Assembly: GCF_014931565.1 (NCBI RefSeq)
Contig: NZ_CP063353.1
Coordinates: 124,001-188,000, forward strand
Direction: 5' to 3'
DNA: 64,000 nucleotides
Origin: Clostridium sp. 'deep sea'
GTDB taxonomy: Bacteria > Bacillota > UBA994 > PWPR01
Shown: piece by piece, positions 17,293 through 25,205 of the stretch
Position numbering within the stretch: the first letter of the stretch is position 1
How the letters are laid out: every line of letters starts with the position of its first letter
The notes under the pieces: generated by a model
What the model saw: the letters and a program-made list of their open reading frames with translations, nothing else
The model's database searches: none
Told to the model about the DNA's origin: nothing
Made by a program: the position numbers and the translations under genes

Positions 17293-18240
17293 ATGTATAA
17301 TATTGTTGCCTTAGGGGAGTTATTAATAGACTTCACCCCTATAAAAACAGCAGATGGCATCTTATATAAACAAAACGCTGGCGGTGCTCCCTGCAATATG
17401 TTAACTATGGCAAGTAATTTAGGATCTAAAACAGCCTTTATTGGTAAGGTTGGCAGCGATGAATTTGGGGTGTTTTTGGCAGATGTTTTACAAAAACATG
17501 GTGTTGATTTAAGTGGCTTAGTTATAGATAATAAATATAATACAACCCTAGCCTTTGTTCATCTTAATGAGCAAAATGACCGTAGCTTTAGCTTTTATCG
17601 TAAAGGCTGTGCTGATATTATGTTAAGTAAAAATGACATAAACTATAGCCTAATAAATAAGGCCCAAGCAGTTCATTTTGGTTCACTTTCATTTACCAAC
17701 GAACCAAGTAAGTTTGCTGTAGAAGAAGCAATTAATTATGCCAAATTACAGGGTAAGTTAATAACCTATGACCCTAATTACCGCCCTGCTTTGTGGCAGA
17801 GTGTAGCTTGTGCCATAAAGGGCATGAAAAAAGGACTAAAGTATGCAGATATTTTAAAGGTCTCACAAGAAGAAGCTCAATTATTAACGAATGAAAAAGA
17901 TATAAAAACTGCTGCTATCAAGCTAAGTGATTATGGTATAAAGCTCATTTGTATTACCTTAGCTGAGCAGGGCTCTTTTTATTACCATAAAAATGGTAAT
18001 GCAGTAGTAGCAGGGTTTAAGGCTACCGTTAAAGATAGCACTGGTGCAGGAGATGCCTTTTTTGGAGCAGTAGTTCACCAAATATTAGAACAAAAAGTTA
18101 ATCTTAATAATATTAATAATGAAGCCTTAACAAAAATCTTTAAATACGCTAATGCAGCTGCCTCACTTTGCATAGAGAGCTTAGGTGGAATAGCTTCATT
18201 GCCAACAATAGAAGAGGTTGAAGAAAGAGTATATAAATAA
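17293..18240 (+). CDS. PfkB-family sugar kinase (fructokinase-like)
   Basis: 315 aa. VALGELLIDFTP, QNAGGAPCNMLTMASNLGSKTAFIGKVGSDEFG and KDSTGAGDAFFGAVVHQIL give the two PfkB signatures and the GAGD catalytic loop. GGAPCN and the FYRKGCADIML segment resemble fructokinases more than ribokinases. Next to a lyxose/mannose isomerase, likely substrates are D-fructose or D-xylulose. Translation is probably coupled to the isomerase gene (AGGAG lies in the upstream gene's end). Confidence 0.85.
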   Translation: MYNIVALGELLIDFTPIKTADGILYKQNAGGAPCNMLTMASNLGSKTAFIGKVGSDEFGVFLADVLQKHGVDLSGLVIDNKYNTTLAFVHLNEQNDRSFSFYRKGCADIMLSKNDINYSLINKAQAVHFGSLSFTNEPSKFAVEEAINYAKLQGKLITYDPNYRPALWQSVACAIKGMKKGLKYADILKVSQEEAQLLTNEKDIKTAAIKLSDYGIKLICITLAEQGSFYYHKNGNAVVAGFKATVKDSTGAGDAFFGAVVHQILEQKVNLNNINNEALTKIFKYANAAASLCIESLGGIASLPTIEEVEERVYK

Positions 18241-18756
18241 AATGTACAGTTGTAATAAAACTAACTCTGCTACATCAGAGGCTTCCATGCCACAACGGAG
18301 ACTTGTTTTTTTTGTTGTAAATATAATGTATTTATAGAAGTTGATATGTAATATGTCCTTAATGGAGATATAATTGCAAATGAATCTGTGTTCCAAAACT
18401 AAATAAAACGTAACGAAAGACCTAAAAAGAAATACTGATACTTTAACTAGTTAACAATCAAAGGGTTGGCATGGAAACCAACCCCTAAAAAAGAATTCAC
18501 TTGGAGGTTAAAATTGAAAATAACCAGCCACTTTACTCAATCTTACACTTCGCCTCCTTAGGCATATCTATTAGCTGTACTTCACGCCAATAGGTTACGC
18601 CTCTTAGCTTTAAAAAAGCTTTGTTTTAGAAATAGTTTTGAATACAGTAGGGCAGTAAATGTAGTTATTGTATGATAGACTAGGAGAACCTTCAAATATA
18701 CCAGTTAAGAGATAATCATAAATATAATAGCAATAATATTTGGGAGTATTATTTGG
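18241..18756. other. Non-coding stretch with a stem-loop and a possible gene remnant
   Basis: A 7-bp stem GGGTTGG/CCAACCC lies at 18463-18484 without a T-run. On the minus strand, two adjacent frames separated by a frameshift near 18610 read roughly GIFEGSPSLSYNNYIYC then KLRGVTYWREVQLIDMPKEA before a stop near 18515. This looks like the broken C-terminal end of an old gene whose identity I cannot tell. A 15-codon plus-strand frame from TTG 18514 behind GGAGG is probably chance. Confidence 0.35.
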
Positions 18757-19527
18757 ATGAAAACTTATAAAACACATGAAATAGCTAAAATTATAGGTGT
18801 ACATCCTAACACAGTGAGGTTGTACGAGCGCATTGCCTTTATTGAAAAGCCACAAAGGCTTAAAAATGGCTATCGGGTGTTTACCCAAATTCACCTTGAG
18901 CAAATGAGAATTGCTCGTTTGGCTTTAAAAGGTGAGCTTTTGCAAAATGGGCTTAGAAAAAAAGCTATTAATATTATTAAGTTAACAGCTAAGAGAGATT
19001 TTGATAAAGCTATATCACAAACAAAACAATATATAGATAAGCTACAAAATGAGGCAAGTGAGGCAAGGCAAGCAATAGTGATTGTAGAGAAAATTATGCA
19101 GGGCTTTAATAGTTATGATAAAACTATTGTTTTTACAAGAAAGCAGGTTGCTAATTTACTAGATATAACAGTAGATACCTTACGGAATTGGGAGCTTAAT
19201 GGCTTAATTACTGTTAAAAGAGCAAGAAATGGATATAGAATTTACGACAATTATGATATTGCTAGGCTTAAAATTATACGCACATTAAGATGTGCCAATT
19301 ATTCGTTAAGTGCTATTAATCGACTGCTAAACAGTATAGCTACGCAAGTAGATGTTAATATAGGTCAAGTTCTTAATACTCCAAACTGCAATGAAGACAT
19401 TATTTCAGTTTGTGACAAATTGTTAGTTTCATTAAAAAATACAATAATCGATGCCAAAACAATTTTAATACTACTAAAAAAACTAAAGAAAAATACTCAA
19501 CCCTCCACTATAACACCAAGCTTTTAA
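18757..19527 (+). CDS. Regulator with two MerR-type helix-turn-helix domains
   Basis: 256 aa. The first HTH is at residues 1-45 (THEIAKIIGVHPNTVRLYERIAF, then NGYRVF). A helical linker follows at about 60-115. A second complete MerR HTH is at about 127-170 (FTRKQVANLLDITVDTLRNWE, then RNGYRIYDNYDIARLK). Ordinary MerR proteins carry one HTH and dimerise through a coiled coil, so this chain could bind as a pseudo-dimer. No metal-binding cysteine cluster is seen. It precedes an ABC-2 exporter, its likely target, and the end of the gene overlaps a terminator/RBS hairpin. Confidence 0.88.
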   Translation: MKTYKTHEIAKIIGVHPNTVRLYERIAFIEKPQRLKNGYRVFTQIHLEQMRIARLALKGELLQNGLRKKAINIIKLTAKRDFDKAISQTKQYIDKLQNEASEARQAIVIVEKIMQGFNSYDKTIVFTRKQVANLLDITVDTLRNWELNGLITVKRARNGYRIYDNYDIARLKIIRTLRCANYSLSAINRLLNSIATQVDVNIGQVLNTPNCNEDIISVCDKLLVSLKNTIIDAKTILILLKKLKKNTQPSTITPSF

Positions 19528-19557
19528 ATGGTGTTATAATTTTTTTAAAGGAGGGTT
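19499..19557 (+). promoter_or_regulatory. Terminator hairpin nested in a ribosome-binding-site-sequestering stem
   Basis: Inner stem: TATAACACCA (19509-19518) with TGGTGTTATA (19529-19538), then a T-run (19540-19546), so an intrinsic terminator. Outer stem: AACCCTCC (19499-19506) with GGAGGGTT (19550-19557), which contains the Shine-Dalgarno sequence of the ABC ATPase gene. The upstream halves lie inside the last codons of the MerR-type gene (stop 19525-19527). Ribosomes finishing that gene would disrupt both stems. Confidence 0.65.
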
Positions 19558-19563
19558 TTGCAT

Positions 19564-20295
19564 ATGAAAAACGTTATTACGGTAAATAATTTAGTGAAGT
19601 CTTATGGTGATTTAACTGCTGTTAAAGATGTTTCAATAAAAGTTAATAGGGGTGAGGTATTTGCACTTTTAGGTGCTAATGGAGCAGGCAAAAGTACTAC
19701 CATTGAATGTATCTTAGGTACAAAAAAGTTTGATAGTGGTTTTGTTAGCATACTAAACATGGATCCCTTAAAAGATAGGAAAAAACTCTATGAGCGAGTA
19801 GCTGTTCAATTTCAAGAAAACTGTTACCAAGATAAAATTACAGTTTCTGAGCTATGTGAGGTAACTGCCTCTCTTTATAAAAATACAACAGATTATCAAT
19901 GCTTATTACAGCAATTTGCCCTGGTAGATAAGAAAAACAGCTTGGTAAGTGAATTATCGGGAGGTCAAAAACAACGCTTGTTTATTATCCTTGCCCTCAT
20001 ACCCAACCCTGAAATTGTGTTTTTAGATGAGCTAACTACCGGGCTTGATACAAGAGCAAGAAGAGATATTTGGAATAGTTTATTAAAATTAAAAGAAAAA
20101 GGACTAACTATCTTTCTTACATCTCATTATATGGATGAGGTAGAGGTATTATGTGACCATATCTCTATTTTAAAAAAAGGTGAATTAATATTTACGGGAT
20201 CAGTAAAACAAGCAATAGAAAATAGTCCATATCAAAAATTAGAAGACGCTTACCTTTGGTATACAGAGGAGGAGACAGAATATGAAAACGTTTAG
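19564..20295 (+). CDS. ABC-2-type exporter ATP-binding protein
   Basis: 243 aa, ATG 19564, 8 nt after GGAGGG. It has Walker A GANGAGKST, signature LSGGQKQR and Walker B VFLDELTTGLD, where a Leu replaces the usual Pro after the catalytic Glu. It is a cytoplasmic ATPase partner of the next gene, with which it overlaps by 14 bp. The exported substrate (drug, peptide or lipid) is unknown. The MerR-type regulator upstream suggests induction by a ligand. Confidence 0.9.
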   Translation: MKNVITVNNLVKSYGDLTAVKDVSIKVNRGEVFALLGANGAGKSTTIECILGTKKFDSGFVSILNMDPLKDRKKLYERVAVQFQENCYQDKITVSELCEVTASLYKNTTDYQCLLQQFALVDKKNSLVSELSGGQKQRLFIILALIPNPEIVFLDELTTGLDTRARRDIWNSLLKLKEKGLTIFLTSHYMDEVEVLCDHISILKKGELIFTGSVKQAIENSPYQKLEDAYLWYTEEETEYENV

Positions 20296-21025
20296 TACTA
20301 TGCTTAAAAGCGAGTTAAAGATATCTCTACGTGGAATGGATATGGTTATTTTTGCACTCTGTGTTCCTGTAGTGGTAATGGTTATTCTTGGAGTTATCTA
20401 TGGTAATAAGCCAGCTTTTGAGGGAGCAGAGTATACATTTTTGCAGCAGTCATTCGGTGCAGTTGTTACCATTGCCATTTGTGCTGGAGGTGTTATGGGT
20501 TTACCATTAGTTGTTTCGGATTATCGTAACAAGAAAATTCTCAAACGATTTAAGGTCACACCCACCAGCCCAGCAATGATTTTAATAGTCCAAGTTGTAA
20601 TTTACACAATCTACTCCTTATTATCACTAATAATGGTTTATTTCACTGCTAAAATTATGTATGGATATCAACTAAGCGGGTCATGGCTTCAGTTTTTAGG
20701 TGGTTACTTTTTGGTGATGCTGTGTATGTTTAGCATTGGTATGATGGTGGGTGGCATTGCTGCCAATAGCAAAATAGCAAGTGTTGTAGCTAGTGTGTTA
20801 TATTTTCCAATGTTAATATTTACGGGCGCTACACTTCCCTATGAAGCAATGCCCAGTAATATGCAAAAAGTAGCCGACATATTGCCCCTCACACAGGGTA
20901 TTAAAATATTAAAAGCTACATCATTAGGTTTACCCATGCATAATGTTTTACTGCCAATTGTAATAATGACAGCTATTGCATTTATTTGTATTACAATTTC
21001 GGTGAAATTTTTTAGATGGCAGTAA
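20282..21025 (+). CDS. ABC-2-type transporter permease
   Basis: 247 aa with six hydrophobic segments. The order is MDMVIFALCVPVVVMVILGVIYG, the AVVTIAICAGGVMGLPLVVSDYRNKKILKRFKVTP segment typical of ABC-2 permeases, then four more helices including LYFPMLIFTGATLPYEAMP. GGAGGAG precedes its ATG inside the end of the ATPase gene. Confidence 0.9.
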   Translation: MKTFSTMLKSELKISLRGMDMVIFALCVPVVVMVILGVIYGNKPAFEGAEYTFLQQSFGAVVTIAICAGGVMGLPLVVSDYRNKKILKRFKVTPTSPAMILIVQVVIYTIYSLLSLIMVYFTAKIMYGYQLSGSWLQFLGGYFLVMLCMFSIGMMVGGIAANSKIASVVASVLYFPMLIFTGATLPYEAMPSNMQKVADILPLTQGIKILKATSLGLPMHNVLLPIVIMTAIAFICITISVKFFRWQ

Positions 21026-21145
21026 CGGTTCAAGGTTTATTCTATTTAACAATCATACTATATAGTAATACATAAATTATTCATAAATAATACTCCTATA
21101 ATAAATACTATACGGGGAATAACTATATTTATGGGGTGATTGCTA

Positions 21146-22168
21146 ATGTTTAATTTAAAAAAATTCTTTGGATTAAAACCTAAAAGTAAACAAATCAACA
21201 ATTACGTGGTTGAAGAACAAAACAAACAAGAAATATACCTAGCAGGTGGCTGTTTTTGGGGTGTTGAGGCTTATTTTAGCAGAGTAAAGGGGGTTTATGA
21301 AACCACAGTTGGCTATGCCAATGGCACAACCGAAAACCCTACTTATGAAGAAATAGCCCGTACAGGTCATGTAGAAACAGTGCATGTTAAATACGATAAA
21401 AGCATAGTAAGCTTAGCTGTATTATTACATCATTTTTTTAATATAATTGATCCAACCCTTAAAAATAAGCAGGGTAATGATGTAGGAACCCAGTATCAGG
21501 TAGGTATATTCTATAACAGTGAAGTTCATTTACCTGTTATTAAAGAAGCCCTTAAACGAGAGCAAAAAAAATATACTAAGCCTCTAGTAGTTGATATTAA
21601 ACCACTGCAAAACTACTATTTGGCTGAAGAATATCATCAAAAGTATTTAGAGAAAAACCCTAAAGGCTATTGCCATATAGATATATCTTCAGTAGCAAAT
21701 ATCAGTGATAAAGACAGTAACAATAAATATAATAAGCCAAGTGACGATAAACTTAGAGAAAAACTTACAGACATTCAATACAAAGTAACCCAGCAAAATG
21801 CTACCGAAAGACCCTATGATAATGAGTATAATAATTTTAGTAAAAAGGGCATTTATGTAGATATAGTAACTGGTGAACCACTCTTTTTATCTAAAGATAA
21901 ATTTAATTCAGGTTGTGGCTGGCCTAGCTTTACAAGAGCAATAAAAGATTCAGTAACAGAAAAAAAAGACAAAAGCCATGGTATGAATAGAACAGAAATA
22001 AGAAGTAAGTTTGGTGATAGCCATTTAGGACATGTTTTTAATGACGGACCACAATCTAAAGGTGGTATGAGGTACTGTATAAACAGTGCATCACTACGCT
22101 TTGTGCCACTAGAAAAAATGGTAGAGCAAGGTTATGAAGATTTTGTTTCATTATTAAAAAACACTTAA
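21146..22168 (+). CDS. msrAB: MsrA-MsrB fusion, peptide methionine sulfoxide reductase
   Basis: 340 aa, starting at ATG 21146 after GGGGTGAT. The MsrA domain (about 30-175) has the catalytic GCFWG and [16 protein letters not shown]; it reduces the S-sulfoxide of methionine. The MsrB domain (about 205-340) has [19 protein letters not shown] and the catalytic [11 protein letters not shown]; it reduces the R-sulfoxide. The CxxC zinc pairs of many MsrB proteins are absent. There is no signal peptide, so it should be cytosolic. Confidence 0.93.
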   Translation: MFNLKKFFGLKPKSKQINNYVVEEQNKQEIYLAGGCFWGVEAYFSRVKGVYETTVGYANGTTENPTYEEIARTGHVETVHVKYDKSIVSLAVLLHHFFNIIDPTLKNKQGNDVGTQYQVGIFYNSEVHLPVIKEALKREQKKYTKPLVVDIKPLQNYYLAEEYHQKYLEKNPKGYCHIDISSVANISDKDSNNKYNKPSDDKLREKLTDIQYKVTQQNATERPYDNEYNNFSKKGIYVDIVTGEPLFLSKDKFNSGCGWPSFTRAIKDSVTEKKDKSHGMNRTEIRSKFGDSHLGHVFNDGPQSKGGMRYCINSASLRFVPLEKMVEQGYEDFVSLLKNT

Positions 22169-22180
22169 AAGTTTATTATT

Positions 22181-22209
22181 TGTAGGGGTCAGTTTGCATA
22201 CTGACCCTT
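22181..22209 (+). repeat. TGTAGGG-type stem-loop, copy 4 (between convergent genes)
   Basis: TGTAG, GGGTCAGT (22186-22193), a 6-nt loop, ACTGACCC (22200-22207). It has the family's 5' flank but its own stem sequence. It lies between two convergent genes, where it could also help termination, although no T-run follows. Confidence 0.6.
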
Positions 22210-22238
22210 AATTATAGACATAAGTGTGTTACATTTAG

Positions 22239-22901
22239 TTACTTAGCCATTAGCTCTTTTTTACGATCTTTAGCTAATTTTTCTAAGGCATATCTAAAGG
22301 CAGTTCTTGGCATAGTTGTTTTATGCTTTTTTAAGTATTTATAAACCTTTTCGGGTTCTTTAACAGATAATACTTTTAGCATCCAGCCATAACCTTTTTG
22401 TACTAAGTAATGAGTATCGTGCATTAAAATATCCGATACTAATAGAGGGTTAATACTAGGGTATTTATCCTTGTTGATAGGGTATATCAATACAACTGCT
22501 GCAGCTCTTCTTACTGCAAAGTTCTCACTGCTTGTCCATTTTAGTATTTTATCAAAATATTGATTACGCTGGCTTACCAGTTCTCCAAAAGCATGGGTGC
22601 AAAAGTCATCACAGTCGCCCCAATCCACTACGTATTTATGTAGCCAGTCTTCAAATATATTAAAGGTACTATCATTATAGCTCTTTTTCATTCTAAATGC
22701 CCAATCGTAAGCAATAACAGCTAAAGCCCAGCTTTTTTGCTCCAACAACTGCTCACATAACCTAAAAACATTCTCTATACTTTTATTTTCTATGGTTTTA
22801 AAAATCTTTGCAGATAATGCCCTAACATCACCTGTTTTGGGTTTTTTACGTTTAGGTAGCTCATTAATCTTTAGGTTTATTATTTCTATAAATTGATTCA
22901 A
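22239..22901 (-). CDS. AlkD-like DNA alkylation repair protein (HEAT-like)
   Basis: 220 aa, TTG start with AGGA 7 nt upstream on the reverse strand. All-helical with AlkD landmarks: WALAVIAYDWAFRMK, VVDWGDCDDFCTHAFGELV, WTSSENFAVRRAAAVVLIYP, and HYLVQKGYGWMLKVLS with KTTMPRTAFRYALEKL at the end. AlkD proteins excise cationic alkylated bases such as 3- and 7-methylpurines; whether this divergent member is active is not shown. It converges on msrAB. Confidence 0.8.
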   Translation of the reverse strand: MNQFIEIINLKINELPKRKKPKTGDVRALSAKIFKTIENKSIENVFRLCEQLLEQKSWALAVIAYDWAFRMKKSYNDSTFNIFEDWLHKYVVDWGDCDDFCTHAFGELVSQRNQYFDKILKWTSSENFAVRRAAAVVLIYPINKDKYPSINPLLVSDILMHDTHYLVQKGYGWMLKVLSVKEPEKVYKYLKKHKTTMPRTAFRYALEKLAKDRKKELMAK

Positions 22902-22972
22902 GCTTAATTCCTACTTTCATAGTGTTAGATATTATTATTATACAAGAATAATTAAAAAATTCACAATCATTA

Positions 22973-23035
22973 TTGACATTTTGTTTTAGGTAGAGTATTT
23001 TTAAATTAATTAGATAATTAGATGAATATCTAATT
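22973..23035 (+). promoter_or_regulatory. Promoter with overlapping palindromic operator of the ArsR-type gene
   Basis: TTGACA (22973-22978), a 17-bp spacer, TATTTT (22996-23001). Just downstream AATTAGAT (23016-23023), four bases, ATCTAATT (23028-23035) form a perfect inverted repeat, and another AATTAGAT copy precedes it at 23008-23015. An ArsR-type protein encoded next would block transcription from here. Confidence 0.7.
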
Positions 23036-23048
23036 AAGGAGTGATGTC

Positions 23049-23864
23049 ATGATTTTTAGTAATTTACATGTTGAGCTTAAAACATCAACTGTTTTAGACT
23101 TGTTTTTGTATTTATTAGCAAAACAAAATACAGGTGTATTTTTTGAAAACGAAGAAGAAATAGATAATAGTATATTAACTGAAATATCAAGTTTTATTCC
23201 TAAAAATAATCTTGAAGTTGCAGAAGAAAATTTAATTGAAGTTATTAAAGGGGAGTTTATTAACGATGATAACTCAAAATCTAAACATAAATTGCTTACG
23301 TTATTACATAACATGGTTAATAAAAATTATTTAGCCTTAACTAAGAACAAACATTTTTATATTAAGTGGTGGCAAGAAACCTGCATAAATAGCATAGCTG
23401 AGGTACCTAGTTTTATTGAAAATGAAACAGGTCAAAAAGTTAGCAAACAGCATTACGATTTAATTTTAGAATCTAAAAAGGTTTTTATCATACCATCACT
23501 GTATATTTACCCACAAATTGGCTTTAACTTCATTAATAATAATGCCTATATATTGCTTGGACTTGCTAAGCAAAAAAGTGTAAATACACCAACTAATATT
23601 ATAGCTCAAGGTTTTAGCGCTTTAGGTGAAATAAAGAGATTAGCTATTATAGAATTGATTTGCCAACATCCAAAAATTCAGAGCAAAGAAATTGCTGAAA
23701 GAGTAAGTTTAAAACCGGCTACAGTTTCTCATCATTTAAATACCTTAGTGCAGGCTGGAATTATATCTCGTTATAGAAATGGGCGACAGGTAACATTTTC
23801 ACTGGAAAAATCTCGAATGAATTTATTAGTTAATTACCTAAAATTAATAAGGCAGGTGAAATAA
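23049..23864 (+). CDS. ArsR-type HTH transcriptional regulator with long N-terminal domain
   Basis: 271 aa. The C-terminal 80 residues form an ArsR winged helix: ALGEIKRLAIIELICQHPKIQSKEIAERVSLKPATVSHHLNTLVQAGIISRYRNGRQVTFSL. The first about 180 residues are helical and match no domain I can name. No arsenic- or metal-binding cysteine motif is seen in the HTH. The next gene begins directly after its stop, so the pair is co-transcribed and the unknown protein may be the function controlled. Confidence 0.82.
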   Translation: MIFSNLHVELKTSTVLDLFLYLLAKQNTGVFFENEEEIDNSILTEISSFIPKNNLEVAEENLIEVIKGEFINDDNSKSKHKLLTLLHNMVNKNYLALTKNKHFYIKWWQETCINSIAEVPSFIENETGQKVSKQHYDLILESKKVFIIPSLYIYPQIGFNFINNNAYILLGLAKQKSVNTPTNIIAQGFSALGEIKRLAIIELICQHPKIQSKEIAERVSLKPATVSHHLNTLVQAGIISRYRNGRQVTFSLEKSRMNLLVNYLKLIRQVK

Positions 23865-24818
23865 ATGAAAATAATAAAAGTTAGTTCATCTCAGTATGTA
23901 TCGTGTTGTTATTACGGATTAAAACAAGCAGGTTTGGTTAAGTCGGACATAATTCCCCAATACCTAAGCTTTGGACAGCAACTAGCTGCTTTAGGTGATG
24001 AATTTGCTTTTAAATCACCAATGGCGGGTGGTCCTATTTTTTCACTTTTGTATCAAATACCGGGCTATTTAGATGCTAGTCCAGCTGACTTTGAAAAGGT
24101 TTTAACTGGTATTAAACAGTATATTGAAGATTGTACAATTACTTATTTTTTAAAGACCTGGCCTATTAAAACAGCCTATTGGCAGTTATGGTATACTCAG
24201 CCTTGGAATAATTATTTACATCAAAAATTAAAATTAAATAAAAGTAAAGCAATACTAATTATTGAAAAATTTTTGGATTATTTGCAAGATATCTGGAATG
24301 ATTATAGCCCTATATATTATCAAAATAGAAATCTACAAAAGCAAAACTCAGTGAGCAAGCTACTTAATAAACTAAAACCATTTAGTAAATGGAAAACTGA
24401 CTTAGGCATAAGTTATCCCTATAACAAGTTTGAGATTGTTTTTTGCTCTCAAACAAAATCTATGGCTAGTAGCTTAGGACCCGAAAAAGTAGTTATATCA
24501 TCAAATATTAATGAACAAGATTTAATCAATTCTTGTTTTCATGAAATAGGTGTTAGAATGTATGGTATCCATAATTTTGCCAATAATCCAGCCACTAAAC
24601 AGCTATTTATTGATGATTATTTAGCTATAATTAAACTAATTGAAAACGAAATATGTTACCGTAAACCTCGGGTAATAAATATTGATTATGACCCATTTAT
24701 TAAAGGAATGAATTTAAGTAAATTATACAATTGGCGTATAAACCAAACACAAAGCAATGACATATTTACTTCGTTTGCAAAGTGGTACTCAGAGTTAAAA
24801 GCTGATAAGCTATTGTAA
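23865..24818 (+). CDS. Hypothetical protein paired with the ArsR-type regulator
   Basis: 317 aa; the ATG directly follows the stop of the regulator gene. No signal peptide or membrane helix. It is rich in aromatic residues, with a long middle helical part. A SCFHEIGVRMYG segment near residue 225 recalls zinc-peptidase helices but lacks the second His of HExxH. I do not recognise a family. Its tight pairing with an autoregulated ArsR-type gene suggests a stress- or metabolite-induced role. Confidence 0.7.
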   Translation: MKIIKVSSSQYVSCCYYGLKQAGLVKSDIIPQYLSFGQQLAALGDEFAFKSPMAGGPIFSLLYQIPGYLDASPADFEKVLTGIKQYIEDCTITYFLKTWPIKTAYWQLWYTQPWNNYLHQKLKLNKSKAILIIEKFLDYLQDIWNDYSPIYYQNRNLQKQNSVSKLLNKLKPFSKWKTDLGISYPYNKFEIVFCSQTKSMASSLGPEKVVISSNINEQDLINSCFHEIGVRMYGIHNFANNPATKQLFIDDYLAIIKLIENEICYRKPRVINIDYDPFIKGMNLSKLYNWRINQTQSNDIFTSFAKWYSELKADKLL

Positions 24819-24947
24819 GTGCTAATTCTTGTGGTATAAATCGGTAAAAGAAAATTAAATATAAATAAAATCTCATAAGCTAAAAGGGAATATTGTTATT
24901 AAAGAGAATATAGTAATGTCTGCTTTGTATAACATGTTCCTTTTTCG

Positions 24948-24997
24948 TTGTACTTAAGCAATAAATACTATAATATTTGTTATTGTATTATAGTATT
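24948..24997 (+). promoter_or_regulatory. Putative promoter with 12-bp inverted repeat before the Moco riboswitch
   Basis: AATACTATAATA (24964-24975), a 10-bp spacer, TATTATAGTATT (24986-24997) are exact inverted repeats. The first arm contains TATAAT, with a weak TTGTAC 15 bp upstream. The position fits an operator over the promoter of the riboswitch-led operon. There is no T-run, so it is not a standard terminator. Confidence 0.4.
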
Positions 24998-25026
24998 AAG
25001 ATATCTAAAACTAAAAAATCAATGAT

Positions 25027-25120
25027 TCCGAGCATATTAGTCTAAATGTTTAACACATGATTCATATGCCGATAGGGTGTAATTGGAAACGATTAGGCCT
25101 CCCAGTGTGGAAAGGAAATT
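25027..25120 (+). promoter_or_regulatory. Molybdenum cofactor (Moco) riboswitch aptamer
   Basis: It contains the conserved 3' core of the Moco RNA motif: GGCCTCCC (25096-25103), five bases, then GGAAAGG (25109-25115), as in the E. coli moaA leader (recalled, not searched). An upstream GCATAT...ATATGC stem starts in CCGAGC (25028-25033). A hairpin TAATTG-GAAA-CGATTA (25080-25095) occupies the P3 position between AGG and CTCCC. A P3 stem is expected for Moco-type rather than tungsten-cofactor-type members. An intrinsic terminator follows at 25148-25174. Confidence 0.82.
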
Positions 25121-25147
25121 TAAACAAATAGCAATTTTTTGTTTGTT

Positions 25148-25174
25148 AAAAATCTTCCTTTTGGAAGATTTTTT
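25148..25174 (+). terminator. Riboswitch-controlled intrinsic terminator
   Basis: AAAATCTTCC, TTTT loop, GGAAGATTTTTT. TTCCTTT (25155-25161) can alternatively pair with AAAGGAA (25111-25117) at the 3' end of the aptamer. Aptamer folding with ligand would thus free the terminator, the arrangement of an OFF switch. Confidence 0.8.
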
Positions 25175-25205
25175 GGTTTTAATTATTAATGGGGAGGAAT
25201 GAAAC

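Noticed and set aside
18514-18561. 15-codon leader peptide from TTG 18514 behind GGAGG
   Set aside because: No attenuator hairpin follows, and the same DNA gives better protein-like sequence on the minus strand.
18610-18903. 97-aa minus-strand frame overlapping the MerR-type gene start
   Set aside because: More than half of it is antisense to a well-supported gene; only the part outside the MerR gene is kept as a possible remnant.
24530-24565. Zinc protease motif in the ArsR-partner protein (HEIGVRM)
   Set aside because: The second histidine of HExxH is missing, so a metalloprotease call is not supported.
25027-25120. Cobalamin or thiamine riboswitch before the ECF operon
   Set aside because: None of their conserved boxes is present; the CTCCC plus GGAAAGG core and GAAA-capped hairpin fit the Moco motif.
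25027-25120. Tungsten-cofactor (Tuco) subtype of the motif
   Set aside because: A P3 hairpin is present between AGG and CTCCC, which the tungsten-type members are reported to lack; not excluded experimentally.
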